Below are positions 41,662 to 50,631 of a stretch of DNA of 64,000 nt, piece after piece (within the stretch, counting starts at the first letter, position 1; the number at the start of each line of letters is the position of its first letter). The notes under the pieces were generated by a model, which saw only the letters and a list, made by a program, of their open reading frames with translations, had not been told where the DNA came from and searched no databases. The stretch is from assembly GCF_000413435.1 (NCBI RefSeq), contig NZ_KE340326.1, forward strand, positions 124,001 through 188,000. The letters are read 5' to 3'. Source of the stretch: Campylobacter ureolyticus ACS-301-V-Sch3b (GTDB lineage: Bacteria > Campylobacterota > Campylobacteria > Campylobacterales > Campylobacteraceae). The position numbers and the translations under genes are program-made.

Positions 41662-42861
41662 ATGAGAGTGTTACTTTGTATTTTAATTACTGTAATTTTT
41701 GGAAATGCTGGGATTATTGAGCGTTTTACAAAACCTGAAAATTGTAAATCATGCCATGATGAACAGTTTAGTGCGTGGAAAACTTCACTTCACTCACTTT
41801 CGCATGAAAAAAACAATGAACTTTATGAAAAAAGTGTAAGATTTGTAGCTCTTGAAGCAAGTAAAGGACATGCGGAAGTTTTAGTATCTTGTTCAAATTG
41901 CCACAATCCAAGACTTGAGATAAAAGAAGTTGATGATGTTTATACAATTGCAAAAGCTTTTGATCTAAAAACCCAAAAAACTGAAAAAATAGATGAGGCT
42001 TTAGGTGTTGAACATATACAAAATGGAATAAGTTGTTATATCTGCCACAATGTTGATAGCATAAAGGCAAAAAGTTCTCAAAACCAAGTGGGATATAAAA
42101 ATTTTAAATGGACAGAAGATGATACTATTGTAGGCCCTTATGAAGATCCAGATAATAGAGCTGGTTTTCACACAAGCTCACAAAGAGATTTTTTTGTAGA
42201 TGGAAATGATTTATGTTTATCTTGTCATCAAGGAACTGCTTTAAATAACCCTTTGGCTATTTATAATACAGGCGATGAACATTTACAAAGTGGCGATACC
42301 CAAAGATGTGTAGATTGTCATATGAAACCTACTACAAAAGGTATTATATCACCACATTCAAAACCAGAAACAGCTAAAGTAAGGGATCTTAGAGCTCACC
42401 TTTTTGCAGGCGTTAGAAACAGCTCTGAGCTTTTAAATGATTCTTTAAAAATAGATCTTAAAAAAATAGCTCAAAATAAAGTAAATTTAAATGTTTTAAA
42501 TTTAACATCACACAATCTCCCAAGTGGATTTAGTGGAAGAAATATAACTATAATAGTTACATTTTTTGATAATAACGCAAAAGAGTTAAAATCACAAAGT
42601 ATAAATTTTGAAAAAATTTATCACAATAAGCTTGAAGTTATAACTCTTTCATATACTGCGGATAAGCTTATATCAGATACTACTTTAAAAGCATATGAAG
42701 ATAGAAATATAAAAATTGATATCCCACTTCATACAAGCTCTGCAAAAGTTGAGGTTTTATACTATGTTTTATCACCAAAACTTCAAGAAAGAATTATAAT
42801 AAATGATGAAAAATACACAAAACCTTATGAAATTTATAAGGCTACATTTAGCTTAAATTAA
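41662..42861 (+). CDS. Periplasmic pentaheme c-type cytochrome (copy 1)
   Basis: The 399-residue protein has a short signal peptide (VLLCILITVIFGNAG) and five CxxCH haem-binding motifs: CKSCH near 32, CSNCH, CYICH, CLSCH and CVDCH. The first is embedded in EQFSAWKTSLHSLSHEK, resembling the cytochrome c554-type multihaem family. The C-terminal ~150 residues lack cysteines and look beta-rich (SGFSGRNITIIVTF). It probably carries electrons in the periplasm; the partner reductase is unknown. Close paralogue of the next gene. Confidence 0.88.
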   Translation: MRVLLCILITVIFGNAGIIERFTKPENCKSCHDEQFSAWKTSLHSLSHEKNNELYEKSVRFVALEASKGHAEVLVSCSNCHNPRLEIKEVDDVYTIAKAFDLKTQKTEKIDEALGVEHIQNGISCYICHNVDSIKAKSSQNQVGYKNFKWTEDDTIVGPYEDPDNRAGFHTSSQRDFFVDGNDLCLSCHQGTALNNPLAIYNTGDEHLQSGDTQRCVDCHMKPTTKGIISPHSKPETAKVRDLRAHLFAGVRNSSELLNDSLKIDLKKIAQNKVNLNVLNLTSHNLPSGFSGRNITIIVTFFDNNAKELKSQSINFEKIYHNKLEVITLSYTADKLISDTTLKAYEDRNIKIDIPLHTSSAKVEVLYYVLSPKLQERIIINDEKYTKPYEIYKATFSLN

Positions 42862-42883
42862 GACAAGTTTTTTAACTTGTCTT
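42860..42883 (+). terminator. Hairpin between the two cytochrome genes
   Basis: AAGACAAGTT, a TTTT loop and AACTTGTCTT form a perfect 10-bp stem overlapping the stop codon. There is no T-run behind it, so it may only attenuate or protect the mRNA end. Confidence 0.5.
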
Positions 42884-42957
42884 CCAGGGTTTAATAAATA
42901 TTTTTTAAAATATAGCTTTTTTTACTGATTTTATATATATTTTTAGTTTTATTTCAG

Positions 42958-42963
42958 TATAAT
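42958..42963 (+). promoter_or_regulatory. -10 box of the second cytochrome gene
   Basis: Perfect TATAAT preceded by a T-rich stretch. It overlaps an upstream in-frame ATG at 42962, which supports the start at 42995 instead. Confidence 0.6.
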
Positions 42964-42994
42964 GGCTCAAAAAACTATAACTAAAGGAAAATTT

Positions 42995-44206
42995 ATGCGT
43001 TTAATATTTTTATTTTTTATCATGGTATTTTCTTTACAGGCACAAAATGCACAAATAGTTGAGAAATTTACAGATCCAAAAGCCTGTAGTCAGTGTCACA
43101 ACTCCCAATATAGCATGTGGAAAACATCAGTTCATGCACTCTCACATGAAAAAAACAATGAGCTTTTTGCCAAAAGTGCAAGGCTTGTGAGTATAGATAG
43201 CTTTCAAACATACGAGCAAACATTGGTTGGCTGTTCAAATTGTCACAATCCAAGGCTTGATGTAAAAAATGTAAGTAGTAATTATGTCTTAGCTAAAACT
43301 TTTGAATTAAATACAAAAGAAACTGAATATGTTGATAGCTCACTTAAAGTAAAGCATATCCAAAATGGAATAAGCTGTTATATCTGCCACAACGTAGATA
43401 GCATAAAGCCAAGAGATGATGACTCACAGATAGGATATCAAAACTTTAACTGGGTAAATGGAGATATCATAGTTGGACCGTTTGATGATGAGCATCAAAG
43501 AGGAAAAGAGTTTCATTTGAGCTATAAAAGAGATTTCTTTAAAGAAAATAACAATCTATGTTTATCTTGTCATCAAGGAAAGGGAGGAAAAAGCGAACAT
43601 TCAGTTTATAATACAGGGCATGAACTAATAAATTCTGGCTCAACTGAACTTTGTGCGGACTGTCACATGGGAAAAGAGGGAAGAGAGATAATATCACCAA
43701 ATATTGAACCTGATAATGCAGTTTTTAGAAAAACAAGACCTCATCTTTTTGCAAGTGTAAGAAACAATCCAAGGATTTTATCAAATGCGCTTGATATTGA
43801 TATTAATCAAATAGACAACAAAACAGCTAAAGTAAGCGTTATAAACAAAATAGCTCACAATATGCCAAGTGGATTTAGTGGCAGATCTTTAGAGCTTAAT
43901 CTAACATTTTATGATAAAAATTCAAAAATACTAGATGATCAAAAGTTAAGTTTTGAAAAAAGATATAGAAGTAAAACAGGCTTTATAACTCTTTCATATA
44001 GTGCTGAAGTAATGGATAGTGATACTACTTTAAAACCAAATGAATCAAGAGAATTTGAAGTTGTATTTCCAAAAGGAACAAGCACTATCAAAGCTAAGCT
44101 TAATTACTATTTAATTCAGCCAGAACTTCAAAAAAGACTTCTAGTGAAGGATGAATCTTTTACTAAGATATATCCGGTATTAGAGCGCGAATTAATAATT
44201 AAATAA
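42995..44206 (+). CDS. Periplasmic pentaheme c-type cytochrome (copy 2)
   Basis: The 403-residue paralogue of the preceding gene has five CxxCH motifs (CSQCH, CSNCH, CYICH, CLSCH, CADCH) at matching spacing, the same SMWKTSVHALSHEKNNELF stretch and the same cysteine-free C-terminal domain (SGFSGRSLELNLTF). The frame opens at 42962, but ATG 42995 has AAAGGA upstream and begins the signal peptide MRLIFLFFIMVFSLQAQ; the earlier ATG lies inside the -10 box. Likely a periplasmic electron carrier or reductase subunit. Confidence 0.88.
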   Translation: MRLIFLFFIMVFSLQAQNAQIVEKFTDPKACSQCHNSQYSMWKTSVHALSHEKNNELFAKSARLVSIDSFQTYEQTLVGCSNCHNPRLDVKNVSSNYVLAKTFELNTKETEYVDSSLKVKHIQNGISCYICHNVDSIKPRDDDSQIGYQNFNWVNGDIIVGPFDDEHQRGKEFHLSYKRDFFKENNNLCLSCHQGKGGKSEHSVYNTGHELINSGSTELCADCHMGKEGREIISPNIEPDNAVFRKTRPHLFASVRNNPRILSNALDIDINQIDNKTAKVSVINKIAHNMPSGFSGRSLELNLTFYDKNSKILDDQKLSFEKRYRSKTGFITLSYSAEVMDSDTTLKPNESREFEVVFPKGTSTIKAKLNYYLIQPELQKRLLVKDESFTKIYPVLERELIIK

Positions 44207-44222
44207 TTTTTGAAAAAATATT

Positions 44223-44256
44223 ATCGGTATAAGATATTTTATTATCTTATACCGAT
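44223..44256 (+). terminator. Terminator after the second cytochrome
   Basis: ATCGGTATAAGATA pairs perfectly with the same sequence inverted (TATCTTATACCGAT), followed by TTTAAAAT. Confidence 0.7.
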
Positions 44257-44340
44257 TTAAAATATTATAGATACAAGTAAAAAGTGTCGTTCTTGTAGAT
44301 TTTTTAAAAGACAATATAACTTTTTTAAGTATTATAAACT

Positions 44341-44931
44341 TTATTTTATATTTTTACTCTCACTAATTAAATCTATCGAGTTATGAATTTTTGTAAAATA
44401 CTCAAATGCCTTTATTAGTCCTAAATTTAAGGAGTCTTTGTCCGGTCTGTGAGTGCCTGGAATTCTTGTATAGTTTAAAACGCCATAAAACTCTGCTGAA
44501 AAATTGTCTTTAAAACAGTCATAAAAGTCAAATAATTCATCTGATTTGGCAAACATCCCAAAAGTAAGTTGTCTATTAAGTCCTCTTAAGTTTATTTTTT
44601 TATTAAGATCAAGATTAATAACCAAAGGGTCAATACAAGGATTAATTACTATTTTAAAAATTTCTAATCTTTCTAAACTCATTGTGTAGTATCCACCCAA
44701 ACTATGACCTATTACAATATCTATATTTTTTGATAATTCATTTATTTTCAAAATTGTTTCATCATAATTTAATAGATTGAAATCTGGTGCGATTATTTTA
44801 GTTATTGCAAAATTACTTAAAACTGATTTTAGATTATTTGCGGTTGTTCCATTTCCCGAGCTATTAAAGCCATGAATGATAAGAACTCTTTTTGATTTTA
44901 AATCATCTAAACACTCTTTAAAGTTTTGCAT
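44341..44931 (-). CDS. YqiA-like alpha/beta-hydrolase (esterase)
   Basis: The 196-residue protein has the YqiA/UPF0227 pattern: LIIHGFNSSGNGTTANNL at the N-terminus, nucleophile elbow GHSLGGYYTMSL, and a late His in IPGTHRPDKDSL. YqiA-type proteins hydrolyse short acyl esters in vitro; the cell substrate is unknown. It stands apart from its neighbours by about 40 bp. Confidence 0.82.
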   Translation of the reverse strand: MQNFKECLDDLKSKRVLIIHGFNSSGNGTTANNLKSVLSNFAITKIIAPDFNLLNYDETILKINELSKNIDIVIGHSLGGYYTMSLERLEIFKIVINPCIDPLVINLDLNKKINLRGLNRQLTFGMFAKSDELFDFYDCFKDNFSAEFYGVLNYTRIPGTHRPDKDSLNLGLIKAFEYFTKIHNSIDLISESKNIK

Positions 44932-44970
44932 TTTATATTTTCTTTCTTTAAATTTTAAAATTTAAATTAA

Positions 44971-45642
44971 TCATATTTTAAATTTATTTATTTTTATCTC
45001 ACCACTTGAAATATCAATATAATAAAACAAATCTTTTTTTACTTCGAGTCCGGCTAGATATCTAATAGCCAAATTTGCTTCAAGCCCAGCAGCCATCATG
45101 ACAATTGGGCACGCAATTCCAGTTGGCTTTATCCCTTTTTTATCAAATGCATTAAACTTAGCTTTATCCATAAAACAAATTTGAATAAAAAACTCCTGAA
45201 CAGAAGTATAAATCCAAGGAATTTCTAAATCTTTAGCAAATTTATCTATCAAAACTCTAGTTTCTAAATTATCAGTTGCATCTAAAATAAGATCAAACTT
45301 AACATTATTTTTTTTTATAAACTCTTTAAAATTTAAAATATGAGAAAAAACTTTAACGCCGTTAAACCTACTTTCAACCACGCTTTTAAAAACTTCTGCT
45401 TTAAATTTCCCCTCATCATCTAATTTAAATAAAATTTGACGATGAATATTTGAAATATCGACCTTGTCAAAATCAACAACGTGAATTTCTCCAATCCCGC
45501 TACTTCCAAGTGAAAGACCGAGCGAGCTTCCAAGCCCACCACTACCAATTATTAAGATTTTTTTATTTTTTAAGCTTTCTTGAGTTTTTTTGCCCCAAAG
45601 CTGAATTTGTCTTTTAAAATAAGCACTTTCGAAATCACTCAT
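44971..45642 (-). CDS. ThiF/MoeB/HesA-family adenylyltransferase
   Basis: The 223-residue protein has the E1-like ATP-binding motif IIGSGGLGSSLGLSLGSSG, then VVDFDKVDISNIHRQILF and DATDNLETRVLID. This family adenylates the C-terminal Gly of small sulfur carriers (ThiS, MoaD). It lacks the CxxC zinc pairs of full-length MoeB, though GIACPIVMMAAG keeps a Cys near the catalytic place. It overlaps the nitrilase-like gene by 8 bp (using the ATG at 46438 for the latter). Whether it serves thiamine or molybdopterin cannot be told. Confidence 0.82.
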   Translation of the reverse strand: MSDFESAYFKRQIQLWGKKTQESLKNKKILIIGSGGLGSSLGLSLGSSGIGEIHVVDFDKVDISNIHRQILFKLDDEGKFKAEVFKSVVESRFNGVKVFSHILNFKEFIKKNNVKFDLILDATDNLETRVLIDKFAKDLEIPWIYTSVQEFFIQICFMDKAKFNAFDKKGIKPTGIACPIVMMAAGLEANLAIRYLAGLEVKKDLFYYIDISSGEIKINKFKI

Positions 45643-46438
45643 TTTTAAAGCCTTTTTTAGCTAAAATTTCTCTAAATTTCCAAAATTTCCTCTGAGTTTT
45701 TAACTCATTTTTTGAAAGTTCAAAAAGTAAAATTCCCTCTTCTTCATTTAACTTGCTACTTATTATTCCATTTGGAGTTACAGCAAAACTTTTTCCATAA
45801 AACTCACAAACTTTTTTATCAAATTTAGCCTTTCCAATACGATTTGCTCTTAAAACATAGACTAAATTTGTAAAAGCTTTTGTTTTTAAAATTTCTTCCC
45901 ATCTTTGGTTTGAGTCAAAAGTCCCAGCTGTTGGCACTAAAACCACATCAACATCTTTTTTTAGTAAATACTGCCAACAAATATCAAAATGAGTTTCAAA
46001 ACCCATTAAAACTCCAAATTTGAAATTTTCGTGGTTAAATACAGGCAAATTTAACTCTTTTACATCATTTAAAAAAAACTCTTCCTCATTCCAATGATCA
46101 TAATTTATTAAAAAATTCTGCTCAAAATATCTATATGAATTTGGAGAAAATTTAGCTACACCTTTTACAAAACCTTTATTTTTTTTTGTTATAAAGGGTG
46201 CTATTATGGTTGTATTGTATTCTTTTGCAAGCTTGATAAAAAGCTCTTTTTTGTGTAAGATTTGTTCATTAATAAGACTTTTTGGCATTTTTAAAAGCTC
46301 AGTAAAAAAGCTATTTAAAACATATTCACCCAAAACAACAAGTGATGCACCGCTGTCTTTTACAATTCTCATGTAATAATCAATTCGCCCCTCACTCATC
46401 GATAAAGTCGGGAGCTGAATAATACAAATTTTACTCAT
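45635..46438 (-). CDS. Carbon-nitrogen hydrolase-fold protein, nucleophile apparently lost
   Basis: The protein (267 residues from ATG 46438; an in-frame start at 46459 is less likely) has the nitrilase-superfamily layout. Where the family has the nucleophile Cys in an ICYE-like strand, it reads FKFGVLMGFETHFD, with G146 at the Cys position. The catalytic Lys segment reads EQNFLINYDHW without the usual Lys; E38 (LGEYVL) is kept. It may therefore be non-catalytic. It overlaps xseB by 8 bp (ATGAGTAA) and the ThiF-like gene by 8 bp. Confidence 0.8.
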   Translation of the reverse strand: MSKICIIQLPTLSMSEGRIDYYMRIVKDSGASLVVLGEYVLNSFFTELLKMPKSLINEQILHKKELFIKLAKEYNTTIIAPFITKKNKGFVKGVAKFSPNSYRYFEQNFLINYDHWNEEEFFLNDVKELNLPVFNHENFKFGVLMGFETHFDICWQYLLKKDVDVVLVPTAGTFDSNQRWEEILKTKAFTNLVYVLRANRIGKAKFDKKVCEFYGKSFAVTPNGIISSKLNEEEGILLFELSKNELKTQRKFWKFREILAKKGFKNE

Positions 46439-46631
46439 CACTAATCTCAGTAATTTCAAGTTTTGCTTTATCCAAAATTTTAGAAGTTTGTTTTAATAAA
46501 CTTAAAGCTTCTTTGTAAATTTCAACGCTTTTTTCTAAACTTAAATTTTCATCTTTTAGTTTTTCAAGTAAGCTTTCAAGCTTTTTTACTTTATCTTCAA
46601 AACTTTCAATTTCATCTATTTTTTCACTCAT
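46431..46631 (-). CDS. xseB: Exodeoxyribonuclease VII small subunit
   Basis: The 66-residue helical protein has the XseB pattern: SFEDKVKKLESLLEKLKDENLSLEKSVEIYKEA-type helices with acidic and leucine heptads, and the LLKQTSKILDKAKLEI tail. XseB binds the XseA nuclease, which is encoded elsewhere. It overlaps metX by 8 bp and the nitrilase-like gene by 8 bp. Confidence 0.88.
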   Translation of the reverse strand: MSEKIDEIESFEDKVKKLESLLEKLKDENLSLEKSVEIYKEALSLLKQTSKILDKAKLEITEISDE

Positions 46632-47721
46632 TTAACGCCTTTTTTATATAATTTTCAAATTTATCACACTCTACTAAAAACGCATCGTGCCCATAACTGC
46701 TTTCAATATTATAAAACTCACTTTTTTTGCCAAGATCATTTAATGCATCATAAATTTCTTTCATCTCATCTGGCATAAAAAGCATATCGCCCTTAAATGC
46801 AATTAGTGTAAGCTTTGCTTTAACATTTGAAAGTGCATCTTTTAAATCATCATAATTTCTTGTTGAGTCAAATATATTCATCATTTTTACAATATAAAGA
46901 TAGCAAAGCGGGTCAAATTTTTTGGCAAAATTTGAAGCGTTATACTCCATATATCTATCTACTTCAAATCTTCCTTTAAGCTCGTAAAGTCCATCTGTTG
47001 CAACATAGTTTCTTCCGAATTTCATATCTGTTGATGAGGGACTTAAAAAACTTATATGCCCTGCCATCCTGCCAACTTCCATGCCAACAAGCCCGTGTTT
47101 TGCAACTAAATTTTTATCGTAGTTTCCATTATCAAAAATAATATCATTTAAAATACCATGAATTGCTATTTTATTAAAAGCTATTGCCCATGCTCTTGTT
47201 GCATAAGTTGAAGCAAGCATTACAATTCTATCGCTAAAATTTGGATGGTCAATCGCAAAGCAAAGCGCTTGCATACCACCTAAACTTCCACCAACCACAG
47301 CATGAGCTTTTCTTATACCAAGCCTTGTAAAAAGCCTCATTTGTGCATTTACAACATCGCTAATTGTAAGAACAGGAAATTTTAGTCTATATTCTGCGCC
47401 GGTATTTTCATCTATACTTAAAGGGTTTGTTGAGCCAAATGGACTTCCTAAAATACTTACACAAATTACAAAATATTTTGTTGTATCTATTGTTTTGTTA
47501 TCGCCAATAAGCGTGTCCCACCAACCTGGCTTTGCATCTCCATCATACCGACCTGCAGCATGACAAGAGCCAGTTAGAGCGTGACACACTACAACTGCGT
47601 TAGTTTTATTTTCGTTTAATTTTCCATAAGTTTCGTATTTTAACTTAAACGATGATAAGATACGACCGCTTTCTAAATGAAGCGGCTCGTTAAAATACTC
47701 TAAATTTGTGCTTATTTTCAC
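46624..47721 (-). CDS. metX: Homoserine O-acetyltransferase
   Basis: The 365-residue alpha/beta-hydrolase-fold acyltransferase has VVVCHALTGSCHAAG (oxyanion side), nucleophile elbow VVGGSLGGMQAL and the late catalytic His in SSYGHDAFLVE. It activates homoserine for methionine synthesis by sulfhydrylation. Acetyl versus succinyl preference cannot be read with certainty. It starts one base from the guaB stop. Confidence 0.93.
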   Translation of the reverse strand: MKISTNLEYFNEPLHLESGRILSSFKLKYETYGKLNENKTNAVVVCHALTGSCHAAGRYDGDAKPGWWDTLIGDNKTIDTTKYFVICVSILGSPFGSTNPLSIDENTGAEYRLKFPVLTISDVVNAQMRLFTRLGIRKAHAVVGGSLGGMQALCFAIDHPNFSDRIVMLASTYATRAWAIAFNKIAIHGILNDIIFDNGNYDKNLVAKHGLVGMEVGRMAGHISFLSPSSTDMKFGRNYVATDGLYELKGRFEVDRYMEYNASNFAKKFDPLCYLYIVKMMNIFDSTRNYDDLKDALSNVKAKLTLIAFKGDMLFMPDEMKEIYDALNDLGKKSEFYNIESSYGHDAFLVECDKFENYIKKALNE

Positions 47722-49169
47722 TAATGAACTTTATAATTTGGTGCTTCTTTTGTTATAACAACATCATGAACATGACTTTCTTTTAGACCTGCTGTTGTTA
47801 TCTCTACAAATTCAGCCTTTTCTTGGAATGTTGGTATATCGATACTTCCGCAATATCCCATAGAGCTTCTTAGTCCTCCTAAAAGCTGAAAAACAACATT
47901 TTTTAAAGTTCCTGCATAAGGAACTCTTCCCTCAATTCCTTCAGGAACTAATTTATCACTTGCAGTTCCTTCTTGAAAGTACCTATCAGCACTTCCTCTA
48001 GTCATTGCTCCGATTGAGCCCATTCCACGGTAAAGTTTATATTGTCTTCCTTGGAATGTTATTAAATCTCCTGGACTCTCATCACAACCTGCAAGCAAAC
48101 TTCCTATCATAACAGAACTTGCTCCTGCAGCTAAAGCCTTTGCAATGTCACCTGAGTATTTTATACCACCATCTGCAATTACAGGAATATCATATTTTTT
48201 AGCTTCCTCGGCGCAATCACTAATAGCTGTAATTTGTGGCACACCAACTCCTGCTACTATTCTAGTGGTACAAATACTTCCAGGTCCAATTCCAACTTTT
48301 ATTGCGTCCGCCCCAGCTTTTGCAAGATCTGCTATACTTTTTGGATTTGCAACATTTCCAACTATAACATCAACATCTAAATTTGATTTTAATTCTTTTA
48401 AAGTATTTATTATGTTTTTAGAGTGCCCATGAGCTGAATCAAGCACTAAAACATCAACACCTGCATCAACTAAAGCTTCTGCTCTTTCAAAATGTCCTAC
48501 GCCAATAGCAGCACCAACAATCAATCTTCCATATTTATCTTTATTTGAGTTTGGATACTCTATTCTTTTTTTAAGATCTTTTATTGTGATTAAACCATCT
48601 AATTTGCCGTTTTCATCAACGATTGGAAGTTTTTCAACTTTATTATTTTTAAAAATCTCTTCTGCATCATCAAGTGTGCAGCCTTTTGGAGCTGTTATAA
48701 GAGGCGCTTTTGTCATTTTATCACCAACTAAAGCAGTAAAATCAGTCTCAAATCTTAAATCTCTATTTGTTAAAATTCCTATTAAAACCCTATCATCATT
48801 TACAACCGGAACTCCTGAAATTCTATATTCACTCATTATATCAAGTGCTTCTTTTATAGTTGCATTAGGTTTTATGAAAATTGGATCTATGATAACACCA
48901 CTTTCACTTTTTTTAACTCTTTTTATCATTCTAACTTGGGTTTTTATATCCATATTTTTATGGATTATTCCAATTCCTCCAAGTCTTGCCATCATAATGG
49001 CTGTTCTATACTCAGTTACTGTATCCATAGCAGCACTAATTAGTGGAACATTTAAGTTTATCTTTTTTGTTAATCTTGATTTTAAAACTATATCTTTTGG
49101 TAAAATTTCTGAATATTGTGGCATTAAAAGCACATCTTCAAAAGTCAAAGCTTTTTTTACTATCCTCAT
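47721..49169 (-). CDS. guaB: IMP dehydrogenase
   Basis: The 482-residue TIM-barrel enzyme makes XMP from IMP, feeding guaA in this window. It has two CBS domains inserted at about 95-205 and the catalytic loop [19 protein letters not shown] with Cys near 300. The flap and metal region ([11 protein letters not shown]) is also seen. Full length. Together with the gatA and metX neighbours it follows the conserved Campylobacter order from memory. Confidence 0.97.
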   Translation of the reverse strand: MRIVKKALTFEDVLLMPQYSEILPKDIVLKSRLTKKINLNVPLISAAMDTVTEYRTAIMMARLGGIGIIHKNMDIKTQVRMIKRVKKSESGVIIDPIFIKPNATIKEALDIMSEYRISGVPVVNDDRVLIGILTNRDLRFETDFTALVGDKMTKAPLITAPKGCTLDDAEEIFKNNKVEKLPIVDENGKLDGLITIKDLKKRIEYPNSNKDKYGRLIVGAAIGVGHFERAEALVDAGVDVLVLDSAHGHSKNIINTLKELKSNLDVDVIVGNVANPKSIADLAKAGADAIKVGIGPGSICTTRIVAGVGVPQITAISDCAEEAKKYDIPVIADGGIKYSGDIAKALAAGASSVMIGSLLAGCDESPGDLITFQGRQYKLYRGMGSIGAMTRGSADRYFQEGTASDKLVPEGIEGRVPYAGTLKNVVFQLLGGLRSSMGYCGSIDIPTFQEKAEFVEITTAGLKESHVHDVVITKEAPNYKVH

Positions 49170-49171
49170 AT

Positions 49172-50524
49172 TTACTCCTTACTTAAATTCTCTAAAACTA
49201 ACCCACCATTTAAAACATTTTCATCATCAAAGGCTTTTCCTAAAAGCTGGGCACTTATACTAAGTCCCTCATTTGTTTTGCAAACTGGAACTGAAATAGC
49301 TGGAAGTCCTGCTAAATTTGCACCAACTGTGTATAAATCTCCTAAATAAACTTTAAGTGGTTCTGTAATGCTTCCAAATTTATATGGCAATGTAGGAGTT
49401 ACTGGACTAAAAATAAGATCGGCTTCATTAAAAACCTCTTCATACTCTCTTCTTATAAACTCTCTTGCCTTTTGAGCTTTTACATAATATGCATCATAAT
49501 ATCCACTACTTAAAACGAAAGTTCCTAAGAGAAGTCTTCTTTGAACTTCAGCTCCAAAACCTTCAGCTCTTGTATTTGCATAAAGCTCATGTAAATTTTT
49601 AGCCTCTGCACGTCTTCCATATCTTACACCGTCAAATCTACTTAAATTTGCGCTTGCTTCAGCATTTGCAATAATATAATAAGCTGCAATATCTATATTG
49701 GCATTTGAAAACTCTTTATAAACTATCTCATGTCCGGCTGATTTTAGTTTTTCAATTGTTTTTAAAAGAGCATTTTTTATTACTTCATCAGTATTTTCAA
49801 TATAATTTTTAATAACAGCAATTTTTAACTTTTTGTTTGGATCTAAATTTGTAGGCTTATACTCGCCGTTGTAGCTTGTGCTATCTTTTTCATCATGTCC
49901 TTTTATGATATCGTATAAAATAGCAGCATCTTTTACATTTTGAGTAATAGGCCCAATTTGATCTAAGCTACTTGAGTAAGCCCCAAGACCATACCTACTA
50001 ACTCTTCCATAAGTTGGTTTAAAACCAACACAACCACAAAACGCAGCAGGTTGGCGGATACTTCCACCAGTATCACTTCCAAGTGCTGCTATTGCTATAC
50101 CACCTGCAACAGCTGCTGCACTTCCACCGCTACTTCCACCTGGAACTCTTGAGTTATCAAGTGGATTTAGAGTTTTTCCATAAAAAGAAGTTGCAGTTGT
50201 GCTTCCCATAGCAAACTCGTCCATATTTGTTCTTCCAAAAGGACAAATTCCTGCATTTTTTAGCTTTACAATTGCTGTTGCATCGTATGGCGCGATATAT
50301 CCTTGAAGTATTTTTGAAGCACTTGTAACGCTCCAACCTTTTACTTGGATATTATCTTTTATCGCAACTGGAACACCATCTCCACTTGTATTAATTTCTG
50401 AATCTAAAAACTGTTCAATATAAGCACCTAACTCTTTTTTTTCTTTTATTTTTTTTGATAAATCTTGTTTTAAATTTTTTAACTCTTCGCTTGATAGTTT
50501 TAAAGCAGCTTCTAAACTTATCAC
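49172..50524 (-). CDS. gatA: Glutamyl-tRNA(Gln) amidotransferase subunit A
   Basis: The 450-residue amidase has the Ser-cisSer-Lys triad: Lys in GVPVAIKDNIQV, the serines in GGSSGGSAAAVAGG and GSDTGGSIRQPA. GatCAB converts Glu-tRNA(Gln) and Asp-tRNA(Asn) to the amide forms. The start is GTG, overlapping the stop of the tiny upstream gene (GTGA). gatB and gatC are not adjacent, which is usual in Campylobacter. Confidence 0.96.
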   Translation of the reverse strand: MISLEAALKLSSEELKNLKQDLSKKIKEKKELGAYIEQFLDSEINTSGDGVPVAIKDNIQVKGWSVTSASKILQGYIAPYDATAIVKLKNAGICPFGRTNMDEFAMGSTTATSFYGKTLNPLDNSRVPGGSSGGSAAAVAGGIAIAALGSDTGGSIRQPAAFCGCVGFKPTYGRVSRYGLGAYSSSLDQIGPITQNVKDAAILYDIIKGHDEKDSTSYNGEYKPTNLDPNKKLKIAVIKNYIENTDEVIKNALLKTIEKLKSAGHEIVYKEFSNANIDIAAYYIIANAEASANLSRFDGVRYGRRAEAKNLHELYANTRAEGFGAEVQRRLLLGTFVLSSGYYDAYYVKAQKAREFIRREYEEVFNEADLIFSPVTPTLPYKFGSITEPLKVYLGDLYTVGANLAGLPAISVPVCKTNEGLSISAQLLGKAFDDENVLNGGLVLENLSKE

Positions 50525-50631
50525 TTATTCTCCTTAAATTTATTTACAAATACCACACCAATTACGGTTAAAACTATAAATAATAAAAAAGTTATAATTA
50601 AAACACTATTTGGCAAAGGCTCACTAAACAT
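50521..50631 (-). CDS. 36-residue single-pass membrane protein between ileS and gatA
   Basis: A minus-strand frame from ATG 50629-50631 to TGA 50521-50523 encodes [17 protein letters not shown] and on through one hydrophobic helix to a basic tail KFKENK. Its ATG overlaps the ileS stop by 8 bp and its stop overlaps the gatA GTG (GTGA), with AAGGAG upstream of gatA. Such coupling on both sides argues for a real gene. From memory C. jejuni has a comparable tiny gene in this place. Function unknown. Confidence 0.75.
   Translation of the reverse strand: MFSEPLPNSVLIITFLLFIVLTVIGVVFVNKFKENK

Noticed and set aside
42962..42994. Upstream ATG start for the second cytochrome
   Set aside because: It lies inside the TATAAT box and would place 11 polar residues ahead of the signal peptide; ATG 42995 has a good ribosome binding site.
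48586..49263. 225-codon plus-strand frame opposite guaB
   Set aside because: It is the antisense of a well-supported guaB and gatA end; composition is the complement of guaB codons.
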